From NCBI GenBank assembly GCA_948470475.1, contig OX419338.1, positions 16,860,030-16,924,029 of the forward strand: 64,000 nt of DNA, read 5' to 3'. The position numbers and the translations under genes are program-made. This stretch comes from Galaxea fascicularis (lineage: Eukaryota; Cnidaria; Anthozoa; Scleractinia; Euphylliidae). A model generated the notes under the pieces. It was not told the origin of the DNA, did no database searches, and saw only the letters and a list, made by a program, of their open reading frames with translations. This document shows positions 46,456-58,600 of this stretch, piece by piece; positions within the stretch are counted from its first letter, which is position 1; each line of letters starts with the position of its first letter.

Positions 46456-46916
46456 CAGGGGCACCCAACGAGCAAATTAAGCAAAAATACCTTTGAGGGA
46501 TATTTCTAGGCTCCTTGTAATGTTTAAAGACTGTTTAAAGAGTTGTTTTAATCAGCTAGAAAAATTTGATCTGTTCGGATTTCTTAGCTGAAAATTGAAG
46601 TGCCCGAAAACTTTAGGGAATGAAATCTTCATTTCAGAAATTGCTAGCCGAATGTTACCTTCGAAGAACTTCTCTGCGAACTATTTGCTTACCCGAAAAT
46701 GCTAAGCGACCTTTTAAAGAGCCAAAAATTGCAAAAATATTCCTTCCGAAAATCTAAGGGATTATTTTCCCCTGGATTACCCTTGTTGCGAATCTTTTAG
46801 GTGATGTTTTAGGTAAGAAATCAGTAGCTTTTTGGCAATAAATTACCCGAAAGTCTTAGAACGGATTGACTCTCCCGAACAGATATTTCATCGAAATTTC
46901 TCGTTGGGTGCCCCTG
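46456..46916. mobile_element. 461-bp MITE with CAGGGGCACCCAACGAG ends
   Basis: CAGGGGCACCCAACGAG and CTCGTTGGGTGCCCCTG are exact inverted ends. ATCCTAT flanks both sides (46449-46455, 46917-46923), a 7-bp target duplication. Interior repeats of CGAA(A)T.T type; no ORF. Confidence 0.85.
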
Positions 46917-47309
46917 ATCCTATCTTTTTAGGTGCCGCGTTTGTCATCGACAACTTAAATAGACCCCTAAATAGTTTCCCTTTTAGAAAGGAAAACTACT
47001 TTGATGTCGACGGCTTTATATTTTTCACCATTTTCATTTTTGCCAACTCTCCTGGATTATCCAGAAAGGGGGGGAGGGGGAGGTCCGACAGCATTGAACG
47101 AATTTTCAGTTGAGAGTCGGTAAGATTAAGCGGGTTGGGTAGGGAGGATTCGCGCAGAAAAAAAAACAATAATCATGGCACGAATTCAACAGAAAAATGT
47201 TGTAAGTCTCGTCAGTGTTTTTTACGTTGAGTAGAATTTAGCTATTTTAGACAGCAACCTGAATTAATGGTCAAATGATTATACTCGGCCAAGAAGCCGT
47301 CATTGTCCC

Positions 47310-48115
47310 AAAATATCGGGACCTCCGCCAATGTCATCTATTGCATTGCCAGTACCTTATGCAAAAGGTTATACATTGGTGAGACAGGAAGACACTAGGG
47401 GTGCTTACCATTTACACGGAAAACCCGGAAATTCTGGTTGGGAATTCAAATGGTACATACCATTCCGTTTGTAACGTTTTAGAAATTATGGGCCATCGGC
47501 TTAATCAATGCATATTTTCTGCTGTTTTTGAGCTTTCCAATTGATACTAGTACATTTTGTGATTTATCCATTTTGCGTTTAGACAAGCTGCATCATTAAA
47601 TATTTACACCTAAAGTTTCCACCCGGATGGATCGTGTAAATGGTAAGCGCCCTAGGTGACCGATTCTGCGATGTCAATGACAATGACGCATCCAAGCCAG
47701 TCGCTCGTCGTTTTAATCTTCCCAACGACTCCAAACAACACATGGCGAACTGTGGGCTTTCCTTACATCTGTCATAAATCGTGTATTTACATATTCTTTT
47801 TATTAGTATAACCGGAAAAGGAGAGGCATCGAATCTGTCATCAGTAGTAACTGTTGCCAATCAAACAGAAGAGAGAATAGTAGGATGTGTTGTAATCGAA
47901 CTAAGGATATTGTGAGAGAAATATATCTGTTTAATGAACGAATTTGTATCTTGAGTGAGTGATTTGAGCGCAAGATTCATCGGGAAACCTTTTGGGTTGA
48001 CAAGCAATTATCGAATTCCCAACACATCAAGGAACGTACCACGGAAAGCCGCAAGAAGCTAGAACATATTCCAAATCGGCATACTTAATCCCCACGGTAT
48101 TGACGAACGCTTAAT
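47310..48115 (+). pseudogene. Penelope-like GIY-YIG endonuclease relic, split by a MITE
   Basis: Frames read SANVIYCI...KRLYIGETGRH before 47398 and LGDRFCDVNDNDASKPVARRFNLPNDSKQHMANCGLSLHL after 47652, then a further break and ESRKKLEHI...LNPHGIDERL near 48030-48110. These are consecutive parts of the GIY-YIG domain of Penelope-like elements. Two insertions or deletions interrupt it. Confidence 0.75.
47399..47652. mobile_element. 254-bp MITE nested in the GIY-YIG relic
   Basis: GGGTGCTTACCATTTACA at the left and TGTAAATGGTAAGCGCCC at the right are 18-bp TIRs with one mismatch. TAG flanks both sides (3-bp target duplication). Removing it rejoins GETGR and LGDRF of the host element. Confidence 0.85.
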
Positions 48116-48401
48116 GTATTCCTGTTTCTCGTGTTGCTATGTTACCACCAATAGCGTAGCTCCATTTTAAACCACACACGGCCCATATTTCCTCGATTCG
48201 CTCTGACGAAGGGCTAAAGCTCGAAGCGTCAGCTTTTAAAATCAACTCCGTTGATAAAACCAAATTTTTGTGTCAACTCCCCCACTGACATAGCACCACA
48301 GTTTCTTTAGAAACGAACCCCTTTATCCAAGGAGCTGTCTGCTGACATTGCTGAAAACATTTTTTTCGGATATTAGGTTCCAACGTTGAACTTCACATGT
48401 A

Positions 48402-48459
48402 CCGAATCTAATGCAAATGAGGGAAAACAATAGATTTTCCTCATTTGCACTAGATTCGG
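48402..48459. ncRNA. Long near-perfect hairpin, miRNA-precursor-like
   Basis: CCGAATCTAATGCAAATGAG...GAAAA pairs with TTTTCCTCATTTGCACTAGATTCGG with about one mismatch over 25 bases and a 7-nt loop. Each arm includes ATGCAAAT or its near inverse. It could be a small foldback element instead of an RNA gene. Confidence 0.35.
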
Positions 48460-49232
48460 CAAGGGAAATTTGCATTTCTCTTCTTGACAATTCAGTTTCT
48501 TAGGTCCTTTTAGAACTTTTTTGCAACTCAACTAAGCTATATATGTTTTTAACGACATTAGTACTCACCCATTGCAAATGACCTCCGAAGCGTGACAGTA
48601 CTAGCTTGCGCGCTGCAATATCTTTTGGTGTACTGTGTCGACTACAAATGTTTCGCTTTCTTTATTTTGAATAATGCTGACGCATCAGCGCTATCTGCAT
48701 GGCATCACCTTTTCAGATTAGTTTATTTTCCTTTTGTCCAGCAAAATCGTGTTGTCAAGTCACCCAACCTAGTTTGGACGGATGTCTTGATATTTCAAGT
48801 GCCTGACCAATAAAAAGGCAGGGAATGCTGCTGGGGGTTTTCCCGTTTTGTGATTTTGGCAACGTTGCACATTCCAGACCTGATACCCATTGTCTTCTCT
48901 TAACATTAACCTTGGGCCGTTTATCATCGCATAACCTTTCATATAACCACTCACAAACTCGAATTTGTTTTTCAGCAAAAACAATCCAAAATTACTAGTA
49001 AGCAAAAAATGACGGATTATAGTAAGAATTGAGTCAAACGCAGCTTGATTAGGTCCAAGGAAAACAGTATCATAAACCACCACAAACAACTCACCTCGTT
49101 GGAAATCAAAAACTTCAACCCAACAATGCCCTTCATGTCGGACAGCGTTCAACAACTGAACCTTTATAACCGATAGGGAAGGTATTTCATTTTTTATCAA
49201 TTGTTGCTTACGATAAGGTGTTTTTATCCATC

Positions 49233-49281
49233 GAAACTGAAAGTGCTTTTTCAGCGGATCAACAACAATGGGGGAATCCCC
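49233..49281 (-). promoter_or_regulatory. kappaB + ISRE module facing gene B
   Basis: GGGGAATCCCC at 49271-49281 and GAAACTGAAA at 49233-49242 on its gene-B side, 28 bases apart. This is the same order as at 28475-28411 before gene A. CAGAAACAATT follows the kappaB site here, matching CGGAAACAATT after the 28465 site, which supports common origin. Confidence 0.6.
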
Positions 49282-49739
49282 AAATCTGAGTAGCAGAAAC
49301 AATTCCATGACAACTGAGGGTACATGTCACGAGATTTTTTGCTGAAATATCAAATATTAAAGCATGAAGCTTATTTTTGACACCTCAATAATAAAATAAA
49401 GTCTTCCCATACAAAAGTAACAATAAAGACTGATACGAATCCCAGAAAAATTGACGGCTCACATCGAAAACAATGGGGTACCCTTCATAGTTACCTGTCA
49501 ATCTTAAAATAGAACTGTTACATAATTAGGAGAGTGTTCGGTCTTCTTGTGCCTAATCTAATCAGAGCAACAGTACAAGCATTGGATAAGTTGCATTTAC
49601 GGTTGCGGTTACCAAACGTCTGTCGAGTGAGAAAGCAAACACATACGATACCGTGCGAAAACAAGACAGTAAGAAATCACATCTACTGAATCTTCGCTCG
49701 TCCTTTCACATGAAGCACCGGCCAAGAAAGGCAGATTGT

Positions 49740-49827
49740 GGGCAACCGGTGAGGTGAGAGAACGTTTTCAAGACGGGAATCGCCCTTTCAAAGTACAACT
49801 ATTCTTCTCGAAAACGGTATTAAGAAC
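49740..49827 (+). other. Possible 5' noncoding exon of gene D
   Basis: It ends at donor GTAAGTAC (49828), the counterpart of the donor at 28975 in the first copy. The gene D start codon lies four bases after an acceptor (CTTCCTACAG), so an upstream noncoding exon is required. The 5' limit is not visible. Confidence 0.4.
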
Positions 49828-50254
49828 GTAAGTACTCCCTTTCTGTTTTGAATTTTGCTTTAACTCTTAATTTGTTCGAAAAGATTTATTCTGTCTATAA
49901 ACTGCGAGCAGTACTCCTCGGGGTGTGTCGCCCGGCTCTCCACATCCTGACCCTATTTCAGACCAAAATATGCCATTTTCAGACGTGGCCTAGTCAGTTC
50001 CAAATTTCCCCACTGACTCTGTCGTAGCGTAGTTAAGCTTGGCATAAGTGCCGAAGTCGAGAATTGGTAAAATTCAGCTCAAATGATATATTTTGGTTTC
50101 TTGTCTAGTTTCCCTAGAACACATTTGGAGTTGAAATGACAAAAACGTTTAAAAGCTCTCGTGAAAACCATATTCGATTTCATACCATAACGGCTCAAAA
50201 ACCATACCTTTTGGGGTGGCACATACCTATATAGTTTATACAGGGGAGCACTGC

Positions 50255-50272
50255 TCCCCCCCCCCCCCCCCC
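50255..50272. repeat. C homopolymer run
   Basis: About 17 consecutive C residues upstream of gene D; length is likely unreliable. Confidence 0.8.
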
Positions 50273-50685
50273 GAGTTTCTCCTGCACTACCCGAGACCAA
50301 CTGCTCGTAGGGTATATTGTCTAATAAACAAGCAGCCTTTTGATATGAGGACAAGTCAGCTCTATTCTGTGGAGGATCTCATATCAATACCATTGTTCCG
50401 ATGACACTGTCAAGTTATTACTGAGTTGTTCGTTTTAAAAGGTCCTAAAGAATGTCGCGTGTAAACTTCCCTAACCCAATGTCTGAGATATTTAAATCAG
50501 TCACGACACCGCTCTGTGTGGGAAAAAAAGGAATAGTACTTGTTTTTAATCATGAATAAATTTAATTTTCATGAAATAACTTAATCTTTTCCGCAACGGC
50601 GTGGTAAAAAAATTATAGTGACTAAATGAAGTTCGAAGAAATGTTTTGTCATTTTCTCCCAAATCTATGTAAAAACAGAATGGTT

Positions 50686-50739
50686 ATGCAAATGATAGGT
50701 CCTCGTGTCCTAGGGGAATCCCCTGGTTCTTTCGCTTTC
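50686..50739 (+). promoter_or_regulatory. Octamer + kappaB + ISRE module facing gene D
   Basis: ATGCAAAT (50686-50693), GGGGAATCCCC (50713-50723) and TTTCGCTTTC (50730-50739; GAAAGCGAAA on the other strand). Same order and orientation as 29346-29399. A TATA-like CTATAAATG follows near 50831 and a strong donor GTAAGT at 50871, so a short first exon may start here. Confidence 0.6.
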
Positions 50740-50879
50740 GCAAAGTCACAAGACAACCTATTTCCCTTATAAGTTCACAAATCCGCATCCTCATTTGATT
50801 CAAACGAGGCAACGTCTAAGCCACCTACAGCTATAAATGTTTGATGTGCGTATAGGAAACTGAAGTGGAGGTAAGTTCC

Positions 50880-52636
50880 TTTGAGGAGCTTTATATTTTA
50901 AGTTTATGGTGATCACTGACGAATAGAAAACACTGCGAAGTCTATTTACGCCCATAATTCTAAAATCATGTAGAATTAATACAAGAAATAAGGAAGGTGA
51001 AGTTTTAATGATATTATTTGAACTCTTTGGTCTTTAATAATTTTAAGCTATAGTACAGGCAGAGTAAATGTAACAGATCTTGAACGGCTACAACTAATAT
51101 TGCAAGGTAGCGATTTTGTCTTGTATTGATCACAAAACTAAACAAAATCAATTATCCTATGAATCAAGAAGAACAGATATAATGTATAATGAAGAGCTTA
51201 TCAAGTATTGAAATTCCGTTGTATCGGCCGCACAACATAAGCTGTAAAAAAACTAGGTTCTGTGAGGTTTCTAATTATACCACATCGTAAAATTAAAAGT
51301 AGCAAAATCTCACTTCAGTCAGTATAATCACAAGCTAGAGACTTTCGTTTTAAAACAATGATGGCAAATGGAGTCCTTGTTTGAAATGACACGCGCCGTA
51401 ATTTTCTACACGGTATAGTTAGAGAACGAAGATGATCACAAAAGATGTCTTGAAGTTCGTTAAATTTAAATGGAAGATGCTCGACGGACATACCCCACTG
51501 CCCACATCTATAGCTTCCCACGCAGTTGCGTTTTCAGGGAAAACCATCTTAAAAACGACTATGTGGAATTTAGGCTGTCTGTCATCTATATGAAGGCTAT
51601 ATGTTGACACAGTAAGCTTTCCAGTTTCAAGACTGCAGAGGTCTTCTGTGAAGCAGTCTCCCATGGCATCATGGCTCTATCTTGCTGGCTGTGTTCAGCA
51701 CCTTGTCTCAGTAATTCAGATGATGATGCTTTATTTGGTGGTGGAGTCAGGCTTTGATGTTTGGATCTAGGCCTCAGTAGCATGCTGCACCATATCATAA
51801 TGTACTGGTAGATATGCGTGTATGTATGTAATGTACTGGGACATATGCGAACCCACGATCACTGTTGAAATAACTGAAGTGTTCTGTTCTCGAGCTAGCT
51901 TACTATAGCTAATGCATATAGAAAATCGTACTGAGTAACCTGCTTAGTCTCTCAGAAAACCTCAATCTCCATATATTACCCTGATTACTTTTCAAAACTG
52001 CGGAGTTAAACTACCCACAGGGCGACTCCAAATAACGTCAGCGTGTGAACTATTGGAGTCATGTATAAATATTATTGTGGTCTGTTATTTTCTCCAAGAA
52101 AATAATCTGGTTAAGTTCGATTATTAGTGCTTCCAGTTTCCAAGGATATCTGTACAAGCCTTTCCGTAAAGCTCCATTTTGCATGTATTTTGCATGTTAC
52201 ACTTAGCTTGTGGAATTAGAGAACATACTTGTTTCTCAAACGGAACTTTGAGGTACTGTAGTTTTTAGGCACAGAATGGCTGGTCACGTGGACATAACTC
52301 GCCCAAAAGACAAAAAGATGAAAGGCTAAGAGAGAGAAATAATAGATACACCAGATTGACCGCTATACACGGTGCTCCAAGTAAAGTTGCTAAAACAAAA
52401 ACCATCAAAAATAAGCCAAACGGTTTCTAAAGAGACAATTACTAATCGTTTTAGCTGTTTCGATAACATTCATCAGTCTAGAGTGAGTGACCAGTAGTGT
52501 ATGAAATGTTGAAATATTCATTAAAATTACCAATCAAATACAAGTTGTCCAGGAAAGGACAGTAAGTCAGTAAGGAAATATAGCACGGTAGCTCAGTAGA
52601 CTCATAGTGACTCTTTTTGTACTTGGCTTCCTACAG
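50880..52636. other. Presumed intron 1 of gene D, no gene seen
   Basis: AT-rich; several overlapping short minus-strand frames near 51320-51800 have no recognisable motif. No repeat with clear ends found. Confidence 0.5.
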
Positions 52637-52640
52637 AATC

Positions 52641-55600
52641 ATGTCAGACAACATCCCATTGGTTAAACAAAGAGTCAGTGCAGAATTATACAATGAGAAT
52701 GAAAAGTATATCCTGGACATTTATAGCTGCGTTCAGCCAGAACACCACGGACGCAGTGGGTTACGAAAGCAGATCTTGTTGTTCATAACAAGAGCTAAAC
52801 AAAACAACCGATCTACTTTCCTGCAGGTATGCATGCTTAATTTGAGCCAATTTGTCATTTTGTAAATCCATAATTAACTTCATTTGCCTTCAAAACGGTT
52901 TCTGTAGGAAAGGAGTTACTTTTGGTTTTGCTAATAAGCCGTCCATCTATCAGTTTCAGGGCCAGTAGGTTGGCACAGGTAGCACCTTGAGCGTACAGTA
53001 TCAAGACCCTTAAGGAAATGTCCACTTAGTCTCTAAACAATATTATTCAAAGGCAATGAGTTAAATTAAATTAACTACTTTTTAGATTTCTGGTCCCCTA
53101 AAATTTAAAGCTACAACCTATTAGGCAGTGCATACGGTACTGGGCGATTACTTTTTTTTGTTGTTGTTGTTTTAAGGAGGCAAAAATCAGCTTGGGAATG
53201 ATTAAAGTCCACTCTGATCAATTTTATTGGAAGAGGACAGAGGATGCTAACGCTCTAATTGTGAAATTGGAAGCAGGAGACTTTGAAGCCGTAAGAAAGG
53301 TAAACATGTCATTCCGTTAAGAATATAATTATTCCAATAAATAACATGACTTTGTAATCCTACCTTTATTGCCTTCAATGTTTTTCCTTGTTTCGTCCTT
53401 GCCTTAATTCTTTAGTAGTAGTGGTATTGGTAGTGGCAGTGGCAGTGGTAGTGGCAGTGGTAGTGGTATTGGCAGTGGTAGTGGTAGTGGTATTGGTAGT
53501 GGTAGTGGTAGTGGCAGTGGCAGTGGCAGTGGCAGTGGCAGTGGCAGTGGCAGTGGTATTGGTATTGGTAGTGGTAGTGGCAGTGGCAGTGGCAGTGGCA
53601 GTGGTAGTGGTATTGGTAGTGGTAGTGGTAGTGGTAGTGGCAGTGGTAGTGGTAGTGGTACTGGTAGTGGTAGTGGTAGTGGCAGTGGCAGTGGTAGTGG
53701 TAGTGGTATTGGTAGTGGCAGTGGTAGTGGTAGTGGTACTGGTATTGGTAGTGGTAGTGGTAGTGGTAGTGGTATTGGTAGTGGCAGTGGTATTGGTAGT
53801 AGTAGTGGTAGTGGTAGTGGTAGTGGCAGTGGTAGTGGTAGTGGTATTGGTAGTGGTATTGGTAGTGGCAGTGGCAGTGGCAGTGGCAGTGGTAGTGGTA
53901 TTGGTAGTGGTATTGGTAGTGGCAGTGGCAGTGGCAGTGGCAGTGGCAGTGGCAGTGGTAGTGGTATTGGTAGTGGTAGTGGTAGTGGCAGTGGTAGTGG
54001 TAGTGGTAGTGGTAGTGGTAGTGGCAGTGGCAGTGGCAGTGGTAGTGGTAGTGGTAGTGGTATTGGTAGTGGTAGTGGCAGTGGCAGTGGTAGTGGTATT
54101 GATAGTGGTAGTGGTAGTGGCAGTGGCAGTGGCAGTAGTAGTGGTAGTGGTATTGGTAGTGGCAGTGGTAGTGGTAGTGATAGTGGTATTGGTAGTGACA
54201 GTGGTAGTGGTAGTGGCAGTGGTAGTGGTAGTGGCATTGGAAGTGGTAGTGGTAGTGATAGTGGTATTGGTAGTGGCAGTGGTAGTGACAGTGGTAGTGG
54301 TATTGGCAGTGGCAGTGGCAGTGGTAGTGGCAGTGGTAGTGGTATTGGCAGTGGTAGTGGTAGTGGTATTGGTAGTGGTAGTGGTAGTGGCAGTGGCAGT
54401 GGCAGTGGCAGTGGCAGTGGCAGTGGTATTGGTATTGGTAGTGGTAGTGGCAGTGGCAGTGGCAGTGGCAGTGGTAGTGGTATTGGTAGTGGTAGTGGTA
54501 GTGGTAGTGGCAGTGGTAGTGGTAGTGGTACTGGTAGTGGTAGTGGTAGTGGCAGTGGCAGTGGTAGTGGTAGTGGTATTGGTAGTGGCAGTGGTAGTGG
54601 TAGTGGTACTGGTAGTGGTAGTGGTAGTGGTAGTGGTAGTGGTATTGGTAGTGGCAGTGGTAGTGGTATTGGTAGTGGCAGTGGTATTGGTAGTGGTAGT
54701 GGTAGTGGTAGTGGCAGTGGCAGTGGTAGTAGCAGTGGTAGTGACAGTGGTAGGGGTATTGGCAGTGGCAGTGGTAGTGGTAGTGGTAGTGGTAGTGATA
54801 GTGGCAGTGGCAGTGGCAGTGGCAGTGGTAGTGGTATTGGTAGTGGTAGTGGTAGTGGTAGTGGCAGTGGTAGTGGTAGTGGTACTGGTAGTGGTAGTGG
54901 TAGTGGCAGTGGCAGTGGTAGTGGTAGTGGTATTGGTAGTGGCAGTGGTAGTGGTAGTGGTACTGGTATAGGTAGTGGTAGTGGTAGTGGTAGTGGTATT
55001 GGTAGTGGCAGTGGTAGTGGTATTGGTAGTGGCAGTGGTATTGGTAGTGGTAGTGGTAGTGGTACTGGCAGTGGCAGTGGTAGTGGTAGTGGTATTGGTA
55101 GTGGTATTGGTAGTGGCAGTGGCAGTGGCAGTGGCAGTGGTAGTGGTATTGGTAGTGGTATTGGTAGTGGCAGTGGCAGTGGCAGTGGCAGTGGCAGTGG
55201 CAGTGGCAGTGGCAGTGGTAGTGGTATTGGTAGTGGTAGTGGTAGTGGCAGTGGTAGTGGTAGTGGTAGTGGTAGTGGTAGTGGCAGTGGCAGTGGCAGT
55301 GGTAGTGGTAGTGGTAGTGGTATTGGTAGTGGTAGTGGCAGTGGCAGTGGTAGTGGTATTGATAGTGGTAGTGGTAGTGGCAGTGGCAGTAGTAGTGGTA
55401 GTGGTATTGGTAGTGGCAGTGGTAGTGGTAGTGATAGTGGTATTGGTAGTGGCAGTGGCAGTGGCAGTGGTAGTGGCAGTGGTAGTGGTAGTGGCATTGG
55501 AAGTGGTAGTGGTAGTGATAGTGGTATTGGTAGTGGCAGTGGTAGTGGTATTGATAGTGGTAGTGGTAGTGGCAGTGACAGTGGCAGTGGTAGTGGCAGT

Positions 55601-58600
55601 GGTAGTGGTAGTGGTAGTGATAGTGGTATTGGTAGTGGCAGTGGTAGTGACAGTGGTAGTGGTATTGGCAGTGGCAGTGGTAGTGGTAGTGGCAGTGGCA
55701 GTGGTAGTGGCAGTGGTAGTGACAGTGGCAGTGGCAGTGGCAGTGGTATTGGTAGTGGTATTGGTAGTGGCAGTGGCAGTGGCAGTGGCAGTGGCAGTGG
55801 TAGTGGCAGTGGTAGTGGTAGTGATAGTGGTAGTGGTATTGGCAGTGGCAGTGGTAGTGGTATTGGCAGTGGCAGTGGTAGTGGTAGTGGCAGTGGTATT
55901 GGTATTGATAGTGGTAGTGGTAGTGGTGTTGGCAGTGATAGTGGTAGTGGCAGTGGTAGTGACAGTGGTAGTGGTATTGGCAGTGGCAGTGGTAGTGGCA
56001 GTGGCAGTGGTAGTGGTAGTGGTACTGGTAGTGGTATTGGTATTGGTAGTGGCAGTAACAGTGGTAGTGGTAGTGGTACTGGTAGTGGTATTGGCAGTGG
56101 CAGTGGCAGTGGCAGTGGTAGTGGCAGTGGCAGTGGTAGTGGTAGTAGCAGTGGCAGTGGCAGTGGTATTGGTAGTGGCAGTGGTAGTGGTAGTGGCAGT
56201 GGCAGTGGCAGTGGCAGTGGTATTGGTAGTGGCAGTGGTAGTGGTAGTGGTACTGGCAGTGGCAGTGGCAGTGGTAGTGGTAGTGGTATTGGTAGTGGTA
56301 GTGGTAGTGGCAGTGGTAGTGGTAGTGGTACACAGCCCTACCATCTCTAAATGTTAGCTATGTAGACAATGTATGCCATTTAACTAATTTAGATGCTGAC
56401 CTGAATATGCCAGTCGATAGCAATTTCAGTTATTATTCTTTTCATGACTTTCACAGCAATGTTGATATCTCTGAGTGCCTTTCATCTAAACAAGCATTTT
56501 CGTTACTTCACTCCAATATCAGAAGTTTATCAGGCAATTTTGAGGCCTTCACAACCATGCTTACTGAGTTGTATTTTCCCTTTTCAGTCATTGGTCTGAG
56601 TGAAACCAAAATTAAATTTGGGGAACAGCCCTTAATCAATATTGACCTGCCCGGATACACTTTTGTCTCTCAAAACACACTCTCAAATGCTGGAGGTGTG
56701 GGGTTCTATGTTAGAAATGATTTAACTTTCACTGTCCTAGCTGAGCTTTCATGTACAACTGCTGATTATGAAGCTCTTTGGATTGAAATACAAAATAGTC
56801 ATAGCCACAATGTTATTTGTGGTGTCATTTATAGACACCCTAATGATAATTTAGGTAGCTTTTTGGACTATTTAAATTCTACTGCAGAGTGCATCGACCG
56901 AGGGAGTAAATATTGTACAGTTCTAGGTGATTTTAATGTTGATCTTTTGAAAATTGAAAAGCATCAGCCAACTGATGATTTTTTAAACACAATGAGTTCT
57001 TTTTGCTTCCAACCTCAGATCTTACAACCAACTAGAATTACAGATCATTCAGCTACACTTATTGATAATATATTCTTCAATTCACTGGAGCATTTCACAA
57101 TCAGCGGTAATGTAATCTATGACATTTCTGATCATTTACCGAATTTTCTTATTTTTGATAAATTTTCATCTTTATCAAATAATGTTAAGTTATATAAAAG
57201 AGATTATTCGCATTTCAATCAACAACATTTATTAAGCGAACTTCAAGTGATTGATTGGCATAGTGTATTTCTGGATCAAGATGCTTCGAATATGTTTAGC
57301 ACTTTCTATGATATGATTTCTGCCATAATTGATAAGCATATTCCTCTTAAGCTACTTTCCAAAAAAGAACGCAGGTTCCTTTCTAAACCTTGGATTTCTA
57401 CGGGGCTGAGAAAATCCATATATATCAAGAACAAATTGTATAAAAAATTCCTCAAATCAAAATCTATTTACACTCATGCCAAATTTAAGCTATATAGAAA
57501 TAAGTTAAATCATTTATTGAAAATATCCAAAAGGAAGTATTATAATAATTATTTTTTTGAAAACATTAGCAATAGTAAAAAAGTATGGAAAGGAGTTAAA
57601 CAAATTGTTAATTTTAAACCACAGACTAGCACAAAACAAATTAAATTAAGATTAGATGATTGTGAAATTACTGATTCAGTTGAGGTTGCAAATGCCTTTA
57701 ACTCATATTTTTCAAATATAGGTAATGACTTAGCCAAAACAATTCCCTCAGTAGAAAAAGACCCTAAAGATTACTTACACAATTGTATCCAACCTAGTTT
57801 CTTTATCTTTGCCACAACTTCTAGTGAAATTGAAGAGGAAATTTCTAAACTAAAATCAGGTAAATCAACAGGTCCTTTCAGTATATCAGTAGACATCCTC
57901 AAACCTTTGAAGACAGTCCTATCAAAACCACTTGAGATAATTTTTAATACTTCTTTTTCATCTGGTATTGTGCCTACTGATATAAAACTAGCTAATATTA
58001 TCCCAGTTTTTAAGAAAGGCTCCCAAACTTGTTTGTCTAATTACCGTCCGATCTCATTACTTTCTGTTTTTCACAAATTGCTAGAAAAGCTTATGTATAA
58101 TAGATTGATTAATTTTTTGGAAAACCATCACATTTTATTCGATAAGCAATTTGGATTTAGATCTAAACATAACACTGATCATGCTATATTATCTATAGTG
58201 GATAAAATCCAAAATTCAATTGAGGGCCGAGAATATTCATGTGGAGTTTTCCTTGATTTTAGTAAGGCCTTTGATACAGTGAATCATAAAATATTGTTAA
58301 TGAAACTTGAACACTATGGCATTAGGGGAATTGCAAATGAATGGTTCAGATCATATCTAGATAACAGACAGCAGATTGTCACTGTAAATGGTGTATCATC
58401 GGCAAAGTGTGGCACATTATGTGGAATCCCACAGGGATCTGTTCTTGGCCCTTTGTTGTTTCTGTTATACATCAATGATTTTCATAATTCTTCAAAACTG
58501 TTTGAATTCCACCTATTTGCAGATGATGCGAACCTCTTTTATGAACATAAAAGTCTTCAGCAACTTCAAGAGAACATTAATTATGAGCTAATAAATATTC

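Noticed and set aside
48769..49308. 179-codon minus-strand frame near gene B
   Set aside because: It spans the kappaB/ISRE module, has no counterpart before gene A, and shows no motif I recognise. It could still hide a first exon of gene B, but I cannot support it.
53375..56357. Giant open frames of 460-989 codons on both strands (poly-Thr, poly-Val/Ala, Pro-Leu, Tyr-His)
   Set aside because: They arise from a register-perfect six-base satellite that has almost no stop codons in any frame. No protein-like composition.
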